From contig MNXM01000035.1 in assembly GCA_001872605.1 (NCBI GenBank), forward strand, positions 1 through 53,855: a stretch of 53,855 nt of DNA, in the 5' to 3' direction. Both the position numbers and the translations under genes were made by a program. This document shows, piece after piece, positions 1 to 12,373 of the stretch. The notes beneath the pieces are model-generated. The model ran no database searches. It had not been told where the DNA came from and worked only from the letters and a program-made list of their open reading frames with translations. Origin of the DNA: Armatimonadetes bacterium CG2_30_59_28 (GTDB lineage Bacteria; Armatimonadota; Abditibacteriia; CG2-30-59-28). Every line of letters begins with the position of its first letter. The stretch's first letter is position 1.

Positions 1-181
1 CCACGCTGCGCAAAACCTTTCTCTCATCCGCCGCCTAACCATGAATCTCCTGAAGCACGAGAAGTCCGCGAAGGTCGGCATCGGGGCGAAGCGCCTCAAA
101 GCGGCCTGGGACGATGATTACCTCTCGAAGGTGCTGTCGTCAGCATGAAGCTACGGGCGGCGATTTCGTGCGATCGCCCTG
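1..181 (+). mobile_element. Right end of an ISAs1-family insertion sequence
   Basis: The transposase C-terminus (2-148) is followed within about 35 bases by TTCGTGCGATCGCCCTG, ending near 181. That resembles the terminal inverted repeat expected at the end of an ISAs1-family element. The left end and most of the transposase lie outside the window, so the second inverted repeat and the target duplication cannot be checked. The hydrogenase-maturation-like fragment that follows begins almost directly at this boundary, which suggests the element landed in that gene. The family is recognised from the protein tail; the boundary is inferred. Confidence 0.55.
2..148 (+). CDS. ISAs1-family transposase, C-terminal fragment cut by the window edge
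   Basis: The frame open from the first bases encodes 48 residues ending at TGA (146-148). It includes NLSLIRRLTMNLLKHEKSA followed by AKRLKAAWDDDYLSKVL. This matches the conserved C-terminal tail of ISAs1 (DDE) transposases, which normally read N-L-L-K/R then G-K-R-L-R-A-A then D-Y-L-L-x-V-L. The catalytic DDE residues are upstream of the window. An internal ATG at 41 is not a plausible start, because homology continues upstream of it. Whether the full transposase is intact cannot be judged here. Confidence 0.75.
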   Translation, partial: HAAQNLSLIRRLTMNLLKHEKSAKVGIGAKRLKAAWDDDYLSKVLSSA

Positions 182-496
182 GGTCTGTGTGTCACATTGT
201 CGTTCCAGCATCCGTATGACATTACCCTTGTCGAAGAGCTCGGGAACATGGATCATATTGTGTTTGTTGATGCGCACGCGGATCCAGACCGCCCGGGTTT
301 ATCCATCGAAGACGTGGTTCCCGCAAGGACCCTCTCATTCACCTCCCACCACGTGATCCCCGGTAACCTGTTTGCGGCTGCACTGAACATGGGGTTGCGC
401 GTGCCGACAGGGAAGGTCGTCGCCGTAAGAACAAATCCAACAATAACTCCGCGTTTTAGTAGCAGGCATCGCCGTCGCTCCGAGGTGTTCGGCTGA
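182..496 (+). pseudogene. Fragment resembling a hydrogenase maturation protease (HyaD/HycI type)
   Basis: The frame running from the IS boundary to the TGA at 494-496 contains DITLVEELGNMDHIVFVDA, then a G-containing linker and SFTSHHVIPGNLFAAAL. This is the pattern of the middle of hydrogenase maturation endopeptidases: a hydrophobic strand ending in V-D-A, then T-S-H-x-x-x-P near a helix. The N-terminal GxGN motif that opens the family is missing, evidently cut off by the insertion sequence. After about position 420 the translation turns into arginine-rich sequence without resemblance to the family, so the 3' end also looks degraded. No hydrogenase subunit is visible nearby. The assignment rests on a short match and is tentative. 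Confidence 0.4.
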
Positions 497-872
497 ACTT
501 GACGCGAAATTATTGTTGGCCGAGTTCTAAGCGGGCACGATTTCCAGTTCGGCAGGCAACTCTCGTCACGCACCGGGGATTTGGCCGACAACGCCGTGGA
601 GAGAATCGCCGAAAGGTTGCATCTCCGGTAAAAGTGTTGCAATGACTCGCTTGCGGGTCTGACGCGCCATGTGGTGAATGTCTGTCGTTGGTGAGTTCCC
701 CGCCTGGGGCACATTGCCGGAAGTCCCCCCACTGGGGCCCCTTTCCGCGAGATCGGTAGCGCAGTTTCTCGCGGCGTTGGCGGGAGAAGCCCCTTTGTAG
801 TTCGTGAAATGCCGCATCGGCGCTTAGTCGCTCACCATAGGAGCCGTCGTTGTCGCGCAACAGGAGCAGGAC
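497..872. other. Intergenic region with no recognisable gene
   Basis: I see no convincing coding sequence on either strand between the broken fragment and the acyl-CoA synthetase start. Frames on the minus strand are open but have no recognisable protein content or ribosome binding site. It probably holds the remainder of the decayed upstream gene and the promoter of the 873 gene, but no clear -35/-10 pair was found. Confidence 0.5.
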
Positions 873-3617
873 ATGAAAACAGGCAAGACAGGAAAGACCG
901 ATGGAGCCACCGAGGAACGGCTCCACCGCAGAGGAACGCTCCATGCTATTTTTGCCCCCAAAACCGTCGCTGTGATTGGCGCGACGGAGAAGGAGGGCAG
1001 CGTTGGCCGGACCATCATCTGGAACCTGATCAATACTCAATTCGGTGGGACGATCTTCCCCGTCAACCCCAAGCGCCCACGCGTGCTCGGGATCAAGACG
1101 TATCCCGACATCGCTTCCGTTCCGGAGCGCGTGGACCTGGTTGTTGTGGTCATTCCCGCCCCGGCGGTCCCCTCGGTGATCGGAGAGTGCGTGGATGCCG
1201 GAGTTAAAGGCGCGATCATTATTTCCGCCGGTTTCAAGGAAACAGGGGAAGAGGGAATCAAGCTTGAGCAGCAGGTGCTTGCCGAGGCGCGCCGCGGCCA
1301 CATGCGAATCATCGGCCCAAACTGCCTGGGCGTCATGAGCCCGTTGACCGGTCTCAATGCAACATTCGCAAGCAACATGGCGTGTCCTGGCAGCGTGGGC
1401 TTTGTCAGCCAGAGCGGCGCGCTCTGTACCGCCGTTCTGGACTGGAGCCTGAAGGACAATGTGGGATTCAGCGCCTTCGTCTCCATCGGTTCGATGCTGG
1501 ATGTGGATTGGGGCGACCTGATCTACTATCTGGGAGACGATCCGCGCACCAAGAGCATTGTCATCTACATGGAATCCATCGGGAATGCGCGCTCATTCCT
1601 TTCCGCCTCCCGGGAGGTTTCGTACACCAAGCCGATCATCGTCATCAAAGCGGGTCGCACAGAGGCTGCCGCCAAAGCGGCATCGTCGCACACAGGCTCT
1701 TTGACCGGAAGCGATGAAGTGCTCGACGCGGCCTTTCGCCGATCGGGGGTTCTCCGCGTGGAACACATGCACGAGTTGTTCTACATGGCCGAAGTACTGG
1801 GGAAACAGCCGCGGCCCCATGGGTGTCGACTCACCATTCTTACCAATGCCGGTGGCCCCGGCGTACTGGCCACCGATTCGCTCGTGTCCAAGGGTGGCAA
1901 GTTGGCGGAGCTTTCAGACGAAACCATCCATGCACTCGATGAGTTCCTCCCTGCGCACTGGTCGCACGGTAATCCGGTCGATATTCTCGGCGACGCCTCG
2001 CCCGAAAGATACGCGAAAGCGCTCGAGGTTACGGCCATCGACCCCAACAGCGACGGTCTCCTGGTCATCCTGACCCCGCAGGCGATGACCGACCCCACCC
2101 GTACCGCTGAGGCGCTAAAGCCACTCGCCCATACGACCGGAAAGCCCGTTCTCGCGAGTTGGATGGGAGGCCCCGACGTTGCCGCGGGACAGTCGATCCT
2201 CAATCGCGCCAACATTCCCACGTTCTCTTACCCGGACACCGCGGCCCGAATGTTCTACTACATGTGGAGGTACTCATACAATCTTAAAGGACTGTATGAG
2301 ACCCCGGAGATGCCTGATGACTCCGCTGGTAGTCTACGGGGCCGCGCGTCGGCGAGAACCGTCATCGACGCGGCGCGCCGCGAGAAGAGGACGGTGCTCA
2401 CCGAACACGAATCCAAAGAGATTCTCGCTGCCTACGGCATTCCGGTCGTAGCGACGAAGGTGGCAACAACTCCTCTCCAGGCGGTGCAGGCCGCGGAGGA
2501 GATCGGCTTTCCTGTCGTTCTGAAGTTGTACTCTGAAACCATCACTCACAAGACCGATGTGGGCGGCGTGATTCTGAATATCAAGACCTTGGAAGCCGTC
2601 CAAGACGCGTACGAGTCCATTGCGTCGTCAACTCGGCAGAAGGTCGGCAAAGAGCATTTTCTGGGGGTCACCGTGCAGCCCATGGTGAAATCGGAAGGGT
2701 ACGAGTTGATTATCGGGAGCAGTGTCGACCCGCAGTTTGGCCCGGTACTCCTCTTTGGCCTGGGCGGTCAACTCGTGGAGGTCTTTGGAGACAGATCGCT
2801 CGCGCTGCCGCCGCTGAACACAACACTCGCCCGAAGAATGATTGAGCAAACCAAGATCTACACCGCTCTCCAGGGAGTGCGCGGCAGACAAGCGGTCGAT
2901 CTCGGCGAACTCGAACGATTGCTGGTGACGTTCAGCCAACTTGTCATGGAGCAGCGCTGGATCAAAGAAATTGACATCAATCCCCTGCTGGCATCTCCCG
3001 ATCAACTGCTCGCGCTGGATGCTCGAGTGCTGCTTCACGATGCTGATACGCTGGAGGAGCAGTTGCCGCAACCGGCGATTCGCCCCTACCCAAATCAGTA
3101 TGTCCAGCAGTTTCAGGTTCGGGAGGGCGGGAAGGTGACATTCCGTCCCATCCGTCCCGAAGACGAGCCGCTTCTGGTAAAATTTCATGAAGGTCTGTCG
3201 GAACGGAGCGTGTACCTTCGTTACATGCACATGGTCAAGTTAAGTCAGCGGGTTTCCCACGAGCGGTTGTGTCGCATCTGCTTTATCGACTACGACGCGG
3301 GAATGGTCCTCGTGGCAGAGCGGGAAATCCCCGAATCGCGTGAGCACGAGATCCTCGGAGTGGGGCGGCTTAACCAGATTCACGGCATGGAAGAGGCGGA
3401 GTTCGCCGTGATAGTTCGCGATGACTGGCAACAACGCGGGCTTGGCACCGGTTTCATTGACCTGCTGCTCAGGATAGCCAAAGACGAAGGCATCCATCGC
3501 GTGACAGCCGAGATTCTGCAGGAAAACCACTACATGCAGGCTCTCTGCGAGCGGGCGGGATTCACGGTGCAGGGGGGGCTTGGTGATGAAGTTGTAAGAG
3601 CATTCATCGATCTGTAA
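873..3617 (+). CDS. ADP-forming acetate/acyl-CoA synthetase fused to a GNAT acetyltransferase
   Basis: 914 residues. Order: CoA-binding domain (about 26-150, with [17 protein letters not shown]), ligase alpha domains (about 160-460), ATP-grasp beta domain (about 500-715, with [20 protein letters not shown]), and a GNAT domain (about 750-914, with [17 protein letters not shown] and a QQRGLGTG acetyl-CoA loop). This is the architecture of Pat/PatZ-like protein lysine acetyltransferases. In enterobacterial PatZ the ligase half is considered inactive, but here the ligase-type segment [11 protein letters not shown] keeps the histidine (residue 273) that is phosphorylated in archaeal ADP-forming acetyl-CoA synthetases. 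It may therefore still make acetate plus ATP from acetyl-CoA. The ATG at 873 follows an AGGAGCAGG ribosome site. The 42-base gap to nifJ suggests cotranscription. The family call is firm; dual activity is inferred. Confidence 0.9.
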   Translation: MKTGKTGKTDGATEERLHRRGTLHAIFAPKTVAVIGATEKEGSVGRTIIWNLINTQFGGTIFPVNPKRPRVLGIKTYPDIASVPERVDLVVVVIPAPAVPSVIGECVDAGVKGAIIISAGFKETGEEGIKLEQQVLAEARRGHMRIIGPNCLGVMSPLTGLNATFASNMACPGSVGFVSQSGALCTAVLDWSLKDNVGFSAFVSIGSMLDVDWGDLIYYLGDDPRTKSIVIYMESIGNARSFLSASREVSYTKPIIVIKAGRTEAAAKAASSHTGSLTGSDEVLDAAFRRSGVLRVEHMHELFYMAEVLGKQPRPHGCRLTILTNAGGPGVLATDSLVSKGGKLAELSDETIHALDEFLPAHWSHGNPVDILGDASPERYAKALEVTAIDPNSDGLLVILTPQAMTDPTRTAEALKPLAHTTGKPVLASWMGGPDVAAGQSILNRANIPTFSYPDTAARMFYYMWRYSYNLKGLYETPEMPDDSAGSLRGRASARTVIDAARREKRTVLTEHESKEILAAYGIPVVATKVATTPLQAVQAAEEIGFPVVLKLYSETITHKTDVGGVILNIKTLEAVQDAYESIASSTRQKVGKEHFLGVTVQPMVKSEGYELIIGSSVDPQFGPVLLFGLGGQLVEVFGDRSLALPPLNTTLARRMIEQTKIYTALQGVRGRQAVDLGELERLLVTFSQLVMEQRWIKEIDINPLLASPDQLLALDARVLLHDADTLEEQLPQPAIRPYPNQYVQQFQVREGGKVTFRPIRPEDEPLLVKFHEGLSERSVYLRYMHMVKLSQRVSHERLCRICFIDYDAGMVLVAEREIPESREHEILGVGRLNQIHGMEEAEFAVIVRDDWQQRGLGTGFIDLLLRIAKDEGIHRVTAEILQENHYMQALCERAGFTVQGGLGDEVVRAFIDL

Positions 3618-3659
3618 CCGGAAGGAAGTCGCCCAAAGATTCTGGGAGGAATGGAAACC

Positions 3660-7280
<3,621 letters not shown>

Positions 7281-7338
7281 ACCCGCCGCTCACCAGTCGG
7301 CACCCCTTCGTCGTCGCTCCGCTATAGGAGGAATCACC

Positions 7339-7539
7339 ATGCCGACCAGTCCGTTCGGATCCGTATGGATCGGCGCCACACAATATGAAGACCGAGTGTT
7401 TGGGACGCGATTCATTCCGCATTTCGCACTCCGAAATCCGCATTGGCAAGGGAGATATGAAAATGGACATTTCAACCGAATACATGGGCATGAAACTCCG
7501 CAGTCCTCTGGTGCCTTCAGCTTCGTCCCTTTCGGATGA
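7339..7539 (+). CDS. Possible small ORF overlapping the next gene's start
   Basis: 66 codons preceded by an excellent ribosome site (ATAGGAGG, then 6 bases, ATG at 7339). It runs 77 bases into the following gene in another frame. Much of it is translated from a sequence rich in TTCCGCATTT/CCGAAATCCGCA units, which looks like repeat-derived DNA rather than a protein gene. It could be a leader peptide coupling translation of the downstream flavoprotein, or the ribosome site may be a relic. No protein similarity is recognised. Confidence 0.25.
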   Translation: MPTSPFGSVWIGATQYEDRVFGTRFIPHFALRNPHWQGRYENGHFNRIHGHETPQSSGAFSFVPFG

Positions 7540-8458
7540 TGTTGACAACATCCGTCACATGGAGGACGCCGGCGCATCTGCTGTCGTGCTCTATTCTCTG
7601 TTTGAGGAGCAGTTGTCGCTGGAGAGCTATGAGTTGAACTACCATCTGACCCAGGGCACCGATAGCTTTGCAGAGGCGCTGACGTACTTTCCCGAGCCGG
7701 AGGAATTTCGCGTCGGTCCGGAAGGCTATCTCGAGCACATCCGAAAAGCGAAGGAAGCCGTTGATATCCCTGTCATCGCCAGTCTCAACGGCAGATCCAT
7801 CGGAGGGTGGACTGACTTCGCGCGGCAGATTGAGCAGGCGGGAGCCGACGCTCTGGAATTGAATATCTACTTCGTTCCCACCGATCTTGACCTTGCGGGG
7901 AGCCAGATCGAGAGAGTGTACGTGGACGTACTCAGAGAGGTCAAGTCTGAAGTATCCATTCCAGTGGCGATCAAGACGTCCGCGTTCTTCAGTAATATCG
8001 GCAACATGGCCAAGCAGTTTGATGAGCAAGGAGCCGATGCTTTGGTGCTTTTCAACCGCTTCTATCAGCCGGACATCGACCTGGATGCGCTGGAAGTGCG
8101 CCCCAGCATCATTCTCAGCACCCCCTTTGCCATGCGGGTTCCCCTGAACTGGATTGGGATACTCCACGGGCGCATCAAAGCAGACCTGGCAGCCACGCGT
8201 GGCATTTACACCGGTGAAGACGTTCTCAAGATACTCATGGCTGGCGCCAAGGTCTCCCAACTCTGTTCCTGCCTTTTCAAGCACGGTATCGACCACATTA
8301 AGACCATTGAGCACAGCATGGTTCAGTGGATGGAAGAGCACGAATACGAGTCGGTCAAGCAGATGCAGGGCAGCATGAGCCAGATCAACTGCCCCCACCC
8401 CGAAGCCTTCGAACGGGCGCAGTACATGAAAGCCCTCACCACGCAGATACCGCTATAG
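7463..8458 (+). CDS. Dihydroorotate dehydrogenase-like flavoprotein
   Basis: 331 residues from ATG 7463 with the TIM-barrel fold of class 1 dihydroorotate dehydrogenases: an N-terminal strand MDISTEYMGMKLRSPLVPSA, VIASLNGRSIGGW (FMN/substrate loop), ADALELNIYFVP, IPVAIKTSAFFSN with the conserved lysine, ADALVLFNRFYQPDID, and a C-terminal phosphate-binding stretch before GAKVSQLCS. It belongs to a subgroup that often sits beside pyruvate:ferredoxin oxidoreductase and is probably not a pyrimidine enzyme. Its true substrate is unknown, and ferredoxin-linked oxidoreduction is an inference from context. The start was chosen because GGAG at 7451-7454 is 8 bases before 7463; the ATG at 7457 is too close. 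About 180 bases separate it from nifJ. Confidence 0.85.
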   Translation: MDISTEYMGMKLRSPLVPSASSLSDDVDNIRHMEDAGASAVVLYSLFEEQLSLESYELNYHLTQGTDSFAEALTYFPEPEEFRVGPEGYLEHIRKAKEAVDIPVIASLNGRSIGGWTDFARQIEQAGADALELNIYFVPTDLDLAGSQIERVYVDVLREVKSEVSIPVAIKTSAFFSNIGNMAKQFDEQGADALVLFNRFYQPDIDLDALEVRPSIILSTPFAMRVPLNWIGILHGRIKADLAATRGIYTGEDVLKILMAGAKVSQLCSCLFKHGIDHIKTIEHSMVQWMEEHEYESVKQMQGSMSQINCPHPEAFERAQYMKALTTQIPL

Positions 8459-8596
8459 AACGCGGAAGGACTCCGCCTCGTTCGCGTGGTTGCCGTTCGG
8501 GGCGGAGTGCCAGTGGGCGGTAGGGCGTCACGCGCAAAGAACGCCGGTTGCACCCATTTCATTTCCTTGCACCTGAACTCATCCACGTCCGCCTAG

Positions 8597-8860
8597 GCAA
8601 ACGGGCTGGAGGTGCTGTATCGGAACGCGGGGAAGGATAAGCCTCTTGCAGACGCTCTCCAGCACAAACTCATCCAGGTGACGGGTTTCAGGAACAGGGG
8701 AGTGAAGCAGCGCACCGACCTGGCCGTGCTCCGGTTCACCGGGGGTCCCTCTGTGCTGATTGAGTTTGGATTCATCTCCAACACCGGAGATCGGACGTTT
8801 CTGATCGACCGCGACAACCGCATCACCCTCTGCAAGGCGATTCTGGAGGTGGTGAATTGA
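8597..8860 (+). pseudogene. Remnant of an N-acetylmuramoyl-L-alanine amidase (Amidase_3), C-terminal part
   Basis: Directly after an in-frame TAG (8594-8596) the frame reads ANGLEVLYRNAGKDKPLADA, then TGFRNRGVKQRTDLAVL and PSVLIEFGFISNTGD, ending at TGA 8858-8860. This is the last roughly 85 residues of zinc-dependent cell-wall amidases: the S/A-N-G-x-E-x-Y/L-Y-R strand, the R-G-V-K-Q-R-x-D-L-x-V-L motif, and the catalytic glutamate in VLIEFGFISN. The N-terminal half with the H and E zinc ligands is missing upstream, and no start with a ribosome site precedes it. It is therefore a 5'-truncated relic. Confidence 0.75.
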
Positions 8861-8887
8861 TGCCCGCGGAAAGTGCGGGAACAGGAG

Positions 8888-8907
8888 GGCGGGCATTCCT
8901 GCCCGCC
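8888..8907. repeat. Short perfect hairpin
   Basis: GGCGGGCA, loop TTCC, TGCCCGCC: an 8-base-pair GC-rich stem just past the amidase remnant. No T-run follows, so it is a poor intrinsic terminator and more likely a small REP-like unit. Confidence 0.5.
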
Positions 8908-8954
8908 ATTTGGCGCCGAGACTGCTTGCGCGCTATTCGCGGTGATGAGGGAGT

Positions 8955-9045
8955 CCCCTCACCCCTTCTGAGGGGAGAGGGCCAGGGTGAGGGGTGGCAA
9001 GCAACGTTCTCCCCTCACCCCCGCTAAAGCGTACCCTCTCCCCTC
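8955..9045. repeat. CCCCTCACCC-type palindromic repeat pair
   Basis: Two tandem palindromic units of the CCCCTCACC ... GGTGAGGGG kind, the second with CCCTCTCCCC. The same core occurs inside the MITE-like elements at 11893-11997 and 43842-43945 and within coding sequence at 41375-41413 and 41745-41797. It lies upstream of the cysH promoter and could form strong hairpins. Confidence 0.7.
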
Positions 9046-9124
9046 CGCGATTCGAGGGTGCGGACGTTTCCCCACAGGGCGGGGACTATGCGAACCGCCG
9101 GATTAATTCAATCGACCGAAACGG

Positions 9125-9154
9125 TTGACGCTGCCAAGTCGAATGAAGTATCCT
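9125..9154 (+). promoter_or_regulatory. Predicted sigma-70-type promoter of cysH
   Basis: TTGACG (9125-9130), an 18-base spacer and TATCCT (9149-9154), placing a start site near 9161, about 48 bases before the cysH ATG. Seen directly; activity is inferred. Confidence 0.5.
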
Positions 9155-9208
9155 GTTGACGATGACCTTAGCCTCGATCTGATGACCCGGTAGCCGAAGG
9201 AGTAACGA

Positions 9209-9937
9209 ATGACCAATACTGCCAACATGACGGAGACCGACGTGGAGCGCGTGAACGCCGATCTGGAGAGCAAATCCGCGCAGGAAGTCCTCACATGGGC
9301 GCTGGAAACCTTCCATCCTGGTATTGCAATGGCGTGGAGTGGAGCCGAAGATGTGGCCGTTGTTGACATGATGCTGAAGATCAACCCTGACGCGCGGGTC
9401 TTCACTCTGGACACCGGACGGTTGAACCCCGAAACCTATGATGTGATCGATCGCGTCCGCAAGAGGTATGGGTGCGATGTAGAAGTACTGTTCCCCCAAC
9501 ATGACCTGGTGGAGGCAATGGTTCGCTCAAAAGGCATCAACCTTTTCTACGATTCGGTGGACAACCGCAAGGAATGCTGCGGCGTCCGAAAGGTGAAGCC
9601 GCTGCGCCGAATGCTGCACTCTCTGGACGCCTGGGTTACCGGACTACGTCGCGACCAGGCCGTCACCCGCACGGTCCTGCCCAGGGTGGAGATTGACACC
9701 GCCTTCGGGGAAATTGTCAAAGTGAACCCCATCGCCGACTGGTCGCATGAACAGGTGTGGGAGTATATCAAGTCCAACGACGTGCCCTATAACGATCTGC
9801 ACGACAGGGGATACCCCTCCATCGGGTGCGCGCCCTGCACGCGTGTCGTGGAAGCGGGCGAGGACATTCGCGCTGGTCGGTGGTGGTGGGAAAACCCGGA
9901 GACCAAAGAGTGCGGCCTGCACCTGAAACAGAAATAG
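9209..9937 (+). CDS. cysH: Assimilatory adenylyl-sulfate (APS/PAPS) reductase
   Basis: 242 residues. It reduces activated sulfate to sulfite using thioredoxin in cysteine synthesis. Visible: the substrate loop VFTLDTGRLNPETYDV, the ECCGVRKVKPL cysteine pair, the IADWSHEQVWEYI motif, and GYPSIGCAPCTR, so the CC...CxxC set that binds a 4Fe-4S cluster is complete. That pattern indicates an APS reductase of the bacterial/plant type rather than the cluster-free enterobacterial PAPS reductase. The C-terminal GRWWWENPETKECGLH tail with the catalytic cysteine is also present. The ATG at 9209 follows GAAGGAGTAACG. No other sulfate-assimilation gene is in the window. The 43-base gap suggests it may be cotranscribed with the LOG-family gene. 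Confidence 0.93.
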   Translation: MTNTANMTETDVERVNADLESKSAQEVLTWALETFHPGIAMAWSGAEDVAVVDMMLKINPDARVFTLDTGRLNPETYDVIDRVRKRYGCDVEVLFPQHDLVEAMVRSKGINLFYDSVDNRKECCGVRKVKPLRRMLHSLDAWVTGLRRDQAVTRTVLPRVEIDTAFGEIVKVNPIADWSHEQVWEYIKSNDVPYNDLHDRGYPSIGCAPCTRVVEAGEDIRAGRWWWENPETKECGLHLKQK

Positions 9938-9980
9938 ATTCCTCCGCAACCACCACTATATTGACCGAAGGTCATCAACG

Positions 9981-10712
9981 ATGAAGCTACCATCGCGCCT
10001 GACGGACGATTTTGAGTTACTCGACGCGTCGCGTCAGAACCGCGATTTCACCCAGCAGGATACGTGGAGGGTGTTCCGTATCATGGGTGAACTGGTGCAG
10101 GGATTTGAGGCGATGTCCAAAGCAGGACACGCAGTAACGGTCTTCGGGTCCGCCCGAGTGCGGCCCGGGAACCGCTACTACGACGCGGCAGTGAGAACCG
10201 CGGAACTACTCGCAAAGGAAGGTCTGGCCATCATCAGCGGAGGAGGGCCGGGCATCATGGAGGCCGCCAACCGCGGCGCTCAGCAGGGCGGTGGTGTTTC
10301 GGTGGGACTCAATATCGAGCTTCCGCACGAGCAGTCCGCAAATCCCTATATTGACCCCGACTTCCTTGTCACGTTTCGCTACTTCTTCATCCGCAAGTTG
10401 ATGTTCGTGAAGTACTCGTGCGGTTTCGTGATCTTTCCCGGCGGTTTCGGGACCATGGATGAGTTCTTTGAGTCCCTCACCCTCGTGCAGACTCAGAAGA
10501 TTCTGGATTTCCCCGTCGTTTTATTCGGCAGCGAGCACTGGGGGAAGATGCTCGATTGGGTGAGGGATACCATGCTGACAGAGGGTTTTATCTCGCCGGA
10601 CGACATTGACCTCATCCAGGTAACCGACCAGCCCGAAGAAGCGGTAGACCGAATTGTATCATCCCTCAGAGACCTGGCACAATCGCTGCTTCAGCCTGCA
10701 CAAGCGATGTAG
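9981..10712 (+). CDS. LOG-family protein (TIGR00730), putative nucleotide phosphoribohydrolase
   Basis: 243 residues of the Rossmann-fold 'lysine decarboxylase-like' family. The family signature PGGFGTMDEFFE (PGGxGTxxE) is intact, as is the nucleotide-binding GGGPGIMEAANRGA. Members cleave the N-glycosidic bond of nucleoside 5'-monophosphates (cytokinin-riboside monophosphate in plants and some bacteria; AMP or other nucleotides elsewhere). The old name lysine decarboxylase is wrong. A 60-residue N-terminal extension precedes the core, as in the longer subgroup. Substrate and role here are unknown. It follows cysH by 43 bases and faces the minus-strand gene at 10754 tail to tail. Confidence 0.88.
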   Translation: MKLPSRLTDDFELLDASRQNRDFTQQDTWRVFRIMGELVQGFEAMSKAGHAVTVFGSARVRPGNRYYDAAVRTAELLAKEGLAIISGGGPGIMEAANRGAQQGGGVSVGLNIELPHEQSANPYIDPDFLVTFRYFFIRKLMFVKYSCGFVIFPGGFGTMDEFFESLTLVQTQKILDFPVVLFGSEHWGKMLDWVRDTMLTEGFISPDDIDLIQVTDQPEEAVDRIVSSLRDLAQSLLQPAQAM

Positions 10713-10753
10713 GTGAGCGACGGGAGCGCCACTTTCAGCGCACCATAGCGATA

Positions 10754-11806
10754 TCATTCCGGTGTCATAACAAGTCGCTTACGCGGACCGTCGGCCACCT
10801 GGTAGTAGCCCTCCAAGGTGCCATCGCGCGTCAACTTCAGCTCCATGAAGCCTTTTGTTTTCGTGTGGTTCTTGATGTTGAGGTTCAGTTTGAGCAAGCG
10901 CGCCATCTTGTCGTAGGTTCCGGTGCCTTCCCAGGAAATCTCGGTCCGTCCGTTGCGTCGGTTCTCGCCTTTGGCGGTTGCCGAACTTCCCCGGATAGTG
11001 ACCTCGGCGTTGCCGGATAAGCCACGGTCGCCTCCAAAGCCGATGGCAAATTTTGTGGGGGTTTCCACGTCGAGCCAGTTGTTAGCTCCGGCCCGCTGTG
11101 CCCGCGATCCGGTAGGGCGCATCACCAGGTCGCCGCGCGACTTGCCACCGAGGTTGTAGGTCCCGGACAGAGAGCCGCTCGCGCTGCGCCGTAGATCGGC
11201 CTCTCCGCGCTCTGCCTTGCTTGTTCGGTAGGAGAAAGTAACGCGGTCGCCAGAGACATTCCCGTTGCCTGACCATGTAAGTGCACGGGCGCCCGTCCCC
11301 TGCCGTCCCTCGATGGTGAAGGAGCTGCCGGTCTGGCGGATCGTCGCGGTGCCATTGTAGGAAGGCTTGTTCGGGAAATCGAGGTCGTAGGTGCCATCCA
11401 AATCGCGGTCGAGAGGATCGTCCGACCAACCTTCCCGAGTAAAGACGCGGTACTTGCCAGTTGCGCCACTGGATATGACATGGATGTAAACCTTGCCTCC
11501 TTGCACTTCATTGGTATCAAAGCGAGCGATAATTGACCGATTCCCCTCGCGCCGCGTTAGCTCCCGCTTGTCTTCGTCGCGGACCATGACACTGAAGTCA
11601 TCGGTGGAATCGTGGTCCACCTGGACTTCATAGCGAGTGTTGTACTTGATGCTAAACGCAAACTTGTCGTCGTCTGACTTGGAGGAGCTCTTGCCCTCAC
11701 CGAGTAATTGCCAGTCGCCAGGCGTGTCGTTCTGCGCACTGGCTGCTGCCATGAGCAATGCCAGCGCTGCGGTGATGCCCCGGATACAGTACCAACGGAT
11801 ATTCAT
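10754..11806 (-). CDS. Secreted protein of unknown function
   Basis: 350 residues with a clear Sec signal peptide (NIRWYCIRGITAALALLMAA followed by ASAQN). The mature part is polar and predicted mostly beta. It contains two similar modules around RALTWSGNGNVSGDRVTF and TEISWEGTGTYDKMARLL, each a beta-hairpin with G-N/T-G and an aromatic, hinting at an internally duplicated lipocalin-like or jelly-roll fold. The product is not recognised. The ATG at 11806 was chosen because AAGGAGA lies 7 bases before it and the signal peptide starts there; an upstream ATG at 11854 would add 16 residues that spoil the signal peptide. It is monocistronic, and a MITE-like element sits about 90 bases upstream of the start. 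Confidence 0.75.
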   Translation of the reverse strand: MNIRWYCIRGITAALALLMAAASAQNDTPGDWQLLGEGKSSSKSDDDKFAFSIKYNTRYEVQVDHDSTDDFSVMVRDEDKRELTRREGNRSIIARFDTNEVQGGKVYIHVISSGATGKYRVFTREGWSDDPLDRDLDGTYDLDFPNKPSYNGTATIRQTGSSFTIEGRQGTGARALTWSGNGNVSGDRVTFSYRTSKAERGEADLRRSASGSLSGTYNLGGKSRGDLVMRPTGSRAQRAGANNWLDVETPTKFAIGFGGDRGLSGNAEVTIRGSSATAKGENRRNGRTEISWEGTGTYDKMARLLKLNLNIKNHTKTKGFMELKLTRDGTLEGYYQVADGPRKRLVMTPE

Positions 11807-11892
11807 TGTTGTCTCCTTCCATACATTGGTGGTGGTAACTGAAAATCGATTCACCGACGATTGGCGCGTCGGCAGGGATCCAATAAGTTTGT

Positions 11893-11997
11893 TATACTCG
11901 TTACGGGTGAAAACACCCCCTCACCCCGACCCTCTCCCCCGATGGGGAGAGGGTCGGGGTGAGGGGGAAAGGTGGATTTTCATCCGTAACGAGTATA
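11893..11997. repeat. MITE-like element, type A copy 1
   Basis: 105 bases. Terminal inverted repeats TATACTCGTTACGG(G/A)TGAAAA enclose a long palindrome of CCCCTCACCC/CCCTCTCCCC sequence with a 4-base loop. The ends are consistent with insertion at TA with duplication of TA. A second copy lies in opposite orientation at 43842-43945. It encodes no protein and would need a transposase in trans. Confidence 0.85.
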
Positions 11998-12082
11998 TTA
12001 TTCTAACGCTCAAAAGCGCTCCGCACAATACTTGCTGCCCGTCGCGTCGGCTGGCAACAGTTTTGCGGAGGAGAGTATGTGT

Positions 12083-12262
12083 TATCCTCGTCAAGGTTGA
12101 GGAATGGCCCTGCGGAATCTGATGGGACGCTGTCCTGCCCCAACATGCACCTGCCGTAGGATAGTTCCAGCTTTGTCAATCAGCAGACTCGCCTCACCGT
12201 GAGACAAAGCTGGAGCTTTATCCTACGGCAGAAAACGTGGATTCTCAACTTTAACGAGTATA
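12083..12262. repeat. MITE-like element, type B copy 1
   Basis: 180 bases with degenerate versions of the same terminal repeats (TATCCTCGTCAAGGTTGAGG left; the complement of TACTCGTTAAAGTTGAGAA right). The interior differs: a palindrome of CCGTAGGATA and AGCTCCAGCTTTGTC. It lies between the secreted-protein gene and nfnA, so it may carry or separate their promoters. The inverted partner is at 14748-14924. Confidence 0.8.
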
Positions 12263-12373
12263 TGATCTACGTGCGCCCGACGCCTCGTGGGTCGATGAAT
12301 GGGCGTCGCATGCTCGGACTTCCATCGTGAGGCATTGTGGGAAGCCGGATCTGTCAGCAAGGAGTTTGATAGC

